From JBAZOY01 sp041648505 (GTDB lineage Bacteria > Desulfobacterota > Syntrophia > Syntrophales > CG2-30-49-12), in contig JBAZOY010000001.1 in assembly GCA_041648505.1 (NCBI GenBank), forward strand, positions 89,544-153,543: DNA of 64,000 bases. Reading direction: 5' to 3'. The position numbers and the translations under genes were made by a program. Shown piece after piece: positions 61,532 to 64,000 of the stretch. The notes under the pieces are model-generated. The model was given only the letters and a program-made list of their open reading frames with translations, did not search any database and had not been told where the DNA came from. How positions within the stretch are numbered: position 1 is the first letter of the stretch; each line of letters begins with the position of its first letter.

Positions 61532-61694
61532 TCCATCATAAGAATACTTCTGGATGTGGTCTGGGTACACCCTCTCCGTGGACCATTAAAGCGGCCTGTC
61601 TTCAGGTAAAGGTATCCGTTGCTCTCAGGAAAAGAGGGGGAGGGATGGGTGCTTTGCGAAAATGATCCATGAATCGGCAGAATCTGAGCGTTAA

Positions 61695-61934
61695 AACACA
61701 CAAAGGGAAAAGTTTTTAAAAAGGATCATCGAGCAGATCCGGTTCGCAAAAATATTACAACGGGAGCACTTTGACTTCGTCTTTAATCTCCGTGCCGATG
61801 AACGGAGGGTGATCATGGTGTATCTGGCCGGGGCACCCGCAAGAATCGCCCAGAGTTACTTTAGCCTCACCTTCTGGCGTAAAAAGATGTTTACACACCT
61901 CTTTTTATTCTGTCAGCACCGGAAATACACATGA
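61695..61934 (+). pseudogene. Fragment of a GT9 heptosyltransferase
   Basis: Eighty codons without a start read ILQREHFDFVFNLRADERRV IMVYLAGAPARIAQSYFSLT FWRKKM. This is the conserved YDLVIDLRGD...LSGAPxRIG part of GT9 glycosyltransferases. The N-terminal Rossmann start and the donor-binding C-terminal half are missing. It lies just outside the glycan cluster and is probably a dead copy. The preceding 160 nt (61532-61694) show nothing recognisable. Confidence 0.65.
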
Positions 61935-62064
61935 ATTAACTTACCTGAGCGATTTTAGCTGCTTTTATTCACGGTGGTCGACGCTTTGAAAAATCGGTCC
62001 TGGCAAAAGAACAGCCTTTGGCAGGGCTATTTTATAGGTGTTTGAAAAAGGAAAGGATTTGAAA

Positions 62065-62994
62065 ATGGGTGGTGAATGTAAGAGTTTTTTTGAAAGGCTG
62101 AAAACAGGACTTACCAAGACGAGAGAAGTACTTGTCAAAAGCATTGATAACATTGTTGGAGGGGGGAAGGTTATTGATCAGAAACTCTTTGAAGAATTGG
62201 AAGAAGTACTGATAATGGCCGATGTAGGACCGGCTTTTACCTACGATCTGATAGAAAGAATGAAAGAGCAGGCCAAGAGAGGGGAGCTTAATAGTCAGGA
62301 ATTAATGAGAAATACCTTAAAGGGTCAGATGATGGACATCCTGATGAAAAGTGAAGCCCCTTTACTTATTCCCCGGAATGAACTCTTTACCATTATGGTA
62401 GTAGGTGTCAATGGAACCGGTAAGACCACCACTATCGGGAAGATGGCGTATAGTTTTAAAGAAAATGGACACTCTGTTCTGCTGGCCGCAGCTGATACCT
62501 TCAGGGCCGCAGCAATCGAGCAGCTTGAAGTATGGAGTCAGAGAGTTGGAGTCCCTCTGGTTAAACAGAAGACCGGTTCTGATCCCTCCGCTGTTGCTTT
62601 TGATGCATTGCATATGGCAAAATCTAATAAGACAGATGTAGCCATTATTGATACAGCGGGCAGGCTTCACACAAAGATTAACCTGATGGAGGAGTTAAAA
62701 AAGATGAAGCGCATCATGGGGCGAGAGCTCCCCGGTGCTCCACACGAAATACTCCTTGTCCTTGATGCCACAACCGGTCAGAATGCCATTACCCAGGCAA
62801 AGATGTTCCACGAGGATATTGGTGTGACTGGAATTGCCCTGACTAAACTGGACGGGACAGCAAGGGGAGGGGTAATTATCCGGATTGCCGGGGAATTTAA
62901 TATCCCGATACGGTATATAGGTATCGGTGAGGGTCTGGATGATTTGAGGAGATTTGACAGTAAAGAATTTACCAACGCTATTTTTGGAGATTGA
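62065..62994 (+). CDS. ftsY: Signal recognition particle receptor
   Basis: 309 aa from the ATG at 62065, after AAAGGA; a GTG at 62038 has no site. This is a compact FtsY without the long acidic A domain. The N domain helices precede the G domain with VVGVNGTGKTTTIGKMAY, DTFRAAAIEQLEVW, IIDTAGRLHT and TKLDGTARGG; GIGEGLDDLRRFDSKEF closes the protein. It docks ribosome-SRP complexes at the membrane by GTP-dependent pairing with Ffh. Confidence 0.96.
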   Translation: MGGECKSFFERLKTGLTKTREVLVKSIDNIVGGGKVIDQKLFEELEEVLIMADVGPAFTYDLIERMKEQAKRGELNSQELMRNTLKGQMMDILMKSEAPLLIPRNELFTIMVVGVNGTGKTTTIGKMAYSFKENGHSVLLAAADTFRAAAIEQLEVWSQRVGVPLVKQKTGSDPSAVAFDALHMAKSNKTDVAIIDTAGRLHTKINLMEELKKMKRIMGRELPGAPHEILLVLDATTGQNAITQAKMFHEDIGVTGIALTKLDGTARGGVIIRIAGEFNIPIRYIGIGEGLDDLRRFDSKEFTNAIFGD

Positions 62995-63069
62995 TAAAAA
63001 AAGTCACTGCTCAAAAAGTAATCGTTTACCACCGGCCTTGCATCGAGGGAAAGATTATGAAGAGGAAAT

Positions 63070-63711
63070 ATGGGGAAGATATTCGCCATTGGTGATATCC
63101 ATGGTTGTCTGTTCAAACTGAAGAAGATCATGAAAAAAATAGACGTTGATCCGGTGCATGATACCCTTATCTTTATCGGAGATTACATTGACAGGGGGCC
63201 GGATGTCCGGGGAGTTGTCGATATGGTTCTGGACATCGGCAGGACTATTAACAACGTTATCTGTCTTATGGGAAATCATGAACAGATGTTCCTCAATTAT
63301 CATCTCCATAAAATGGACAAACAACTCTTTCTGCTAAATGGTGGAACGAGTACTATTATGTCGTATGGTTTTACGGGAAAGGCTGAAAAAAATAAGATAA
63401 AAGTTCCGGAAAAGCATATGCAATTTTTCACCAGCCTTTATCCGTACTATGAGACAGATAATTACATCTTTGTCCATGCCGGTTTAAGGCCCTGCATTCC
63501 TCTCGAACAGCAGGACAGAGAAGATATGTTATGGATAAGGAAGGAATTTATAGATTCTACCTATGATTTTGGAAAGGTTGTGGTCTTCGGCCATACGTCC
63601 TTTTCCGAGCCGCTGGTGGGTACAAACAAGATAGGAATTGACACCGGAGCTGTCTATGGTGGAAAGCTGACCTGTCTGGAGCTGCCCGAGATGAAGATAC
63701 ATCAGGCCTGA
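63070..63711 (+). CDS. Serine/threonine protein phosphatase, PrpA/ApaH-like calcineurin family
   Basis: 213 aa. The phosphoesterase signatures are intact: FAIGDIHGCLFKLKKIM, FIGDYIDRGPDVRGVV, CLMGNHEQMFL and VFGHTSFSEPLVG. AGAGGA precedes the ATG. It probably hydrolyses phosphoserine/threonine proteins or dinucleoside polyphosphates; bacterial PrpA and ApaH are not separable here by sequence alone. It follows ftsY by 75 nt on the same strand. Confidence 0.92.
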   Translation: MGKIFAIGDIHGCLFKLKKIMKKIDVDPVHDTLIFIGDYIDRGPDVRGVVDMVLDIGRTINNVICLMGNHEQMFLNYHLHKMDKQLFLLNGGTSTIMSYGFTGKAEKNKIKVPEKHMQFFTSLYPYYETDNYIFVHAGLRPCIPLEQQDREDMLWIRKEFIDSTYDFGKVVVFGHTSFSEPLVGTNKIGIDTGAVYGGKLTCLELPEMKIHQA

Positions 63712-63875
63712 AGAAAAGCCATCCTCAACAAAGTGACGGGATTATAACACACTGATGCGGATGGTTCCCTCTCAGAGTTTTGTGCCGCTGTATTTACAGG
63801 CATTTTTTGATATCTACGAAGAGAATATCCAATTTGAGGGAAAGGCGTTTTTGGATTGGTAACGAACATCTATAG

Positions 63876-64000
63876 TGACCCCTGTCGTCAATAGTGTACA
63901 CTAATTTGTTTTTCATGCCGCTTGTTTCAATGTGTAAAATTGCTTCTCAAAAGTAACCGGAGACAGATAGCCAAGTCTGGCCTGCCGCCTTTGCCGGTTA
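63876..64000 (-). mobile_element. IS3-family insertion sequence, right end (cut by window)
   Basis: The element boundary is TGACCCCTGTCGTCAATAGT GTACACTAA, with the TG terminus usual for IS3-family inverted repeats. The transposase gene runs inward on the minus strand. The remainder is beyond the window. Confidence 0.8.
63913..64000 (-). CDS. IS3-family transposase OrfB, C-terminus (partial)
   Basis: The last 28 codons read NRQRRQARLGYLSPVTFEKQ FYTLKQAA, the closing motif of IS3-family DDE transposases (YNxxRxHSSLGYLSPxxFE). The gene enters from beyond the window end. The stop codon is TGA at 63913-63915, about 37 nt inside the element boundary. Confidence 0.85.
   Translation of the reverse strand, partial: NRQRRQARLGYLSPVTFEKQFYTLKQAA

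Noticed and set aside
63755..63862. 35-codon plus-strand frame (MRMVPSQSFVPLYLQAFFDI) just before the IS end
   Set aside because: Protein-like in part, but has no ribosome-binding site and is too short to support as a gene.
1..64000. tRNA, rRNA or CRISPR arrays
   Set aside because: No T-loop-like GGTTCRAnTCC with acceptor stems, no rRNA-like conserved sequence and no regularly spaced direct repeats were seen.

Overview
The window looks like the chromosome of a strictly anaerobic, Gram-negative deltaproteobacterium (Desulfobacterota), most likely a fermentative or syntrophic fatty-acid/amino-acid degrader of the Syntrophus/Smithella kind. This is an inference from content: an EtfBA pair beside a membrane Fe-S oxidoreductase of the EMO/DUF224 type, indolepyruvate:ferredoxin oxidoreductase, a stand-alone methylmalonyl-CoA mutase large subunit, acyl-CoA synthetase plus crotonase, MSHA-type pilus genes, a sigma-54 pilin promoter and LPS-type glycosyltransferases. 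I found no rRNA, tRNA or CRISPR array.

Layout. 1-5511 (minus): type IV (MSHA-like) pilus assembly operon in the order PilM-PilN fusion, PilO, PilP-like, secretin, ExeA/MshM-type ATPase (cut by the window edge). 6062-8356: O-antigen-ligase/TPR membrane protein. 8533-9858 (minus): two type IV pilin-like proteins behind a consensus sigma-54 promoter with upstream palindromes. 10401-18904: housekeeping genes (CoaBC, family-4 uracil-DNA glycosylase, NfeD protease plus stomatin, MOSC protein, inositol monophosphatase, RsmG, methylmalonyl-CoA mutase). 19125-21797: DNA polymerase I without a recognisable proofreading site. 22110-26082: RRM RNA-binding protein, small exported proteins, a lipoprotein pair with a shared C-terminal motif, a broken diguanylate cyclase and a tyrosine-recombinase relic. 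26166-32690: sirtuin, TyrA-AroC, RimI-PyrK-PyrD, a lone EIIA-Man and a Nudix hydrolase. 32782-35795: thioesterase, PgeF, YwbE, glyoxalase and GIY-YIG proteins among gene and IS relics.

36280-43010 is a defence island, all on the minus strand. A strong promoter drives a short structured RNA ending in a terminator. Directly after it come an Abi_2/AbiF-like HEPN protein, then the Mod and Res subunits of a type III restriction-modification system. The Mod target-recognition segment is visibly AT-richer than its flanks. A truncated RadC-like gene lies upstream. The RNA-plus-AbiF arrangement is the most interesting system here: it fits an RNA-regulated HEPN ribonuclease placed at the head of a restriction operon.

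43509-53984 is energy metabolism: IorAB, EtfBA, the membrane Fe-S reductase, ApgM phosphoglycerate mutase, crotonase and an acyl-CoA synthetase that lacks the C-terminal catalytic lysine. 54075-60986 (minus) is a surface-glycan cluster: a methyltransferase with a hidden zinc-ribbon N-terminus and five glycosyltransferases of families 2, 9, 4 and 39. 61277-63711 holds a Cys-rich small protein, a GT9 relic, FtsY and a PrpA-type phosphatase. The last 125 bases are the end of an IS3-family element.

Several dispersed intergenic repeat families recur, the clearest being a palindromic element of about 140 bp with copies near 8.4, 10.3, 14.5, 19.0 and 50.4 kb.
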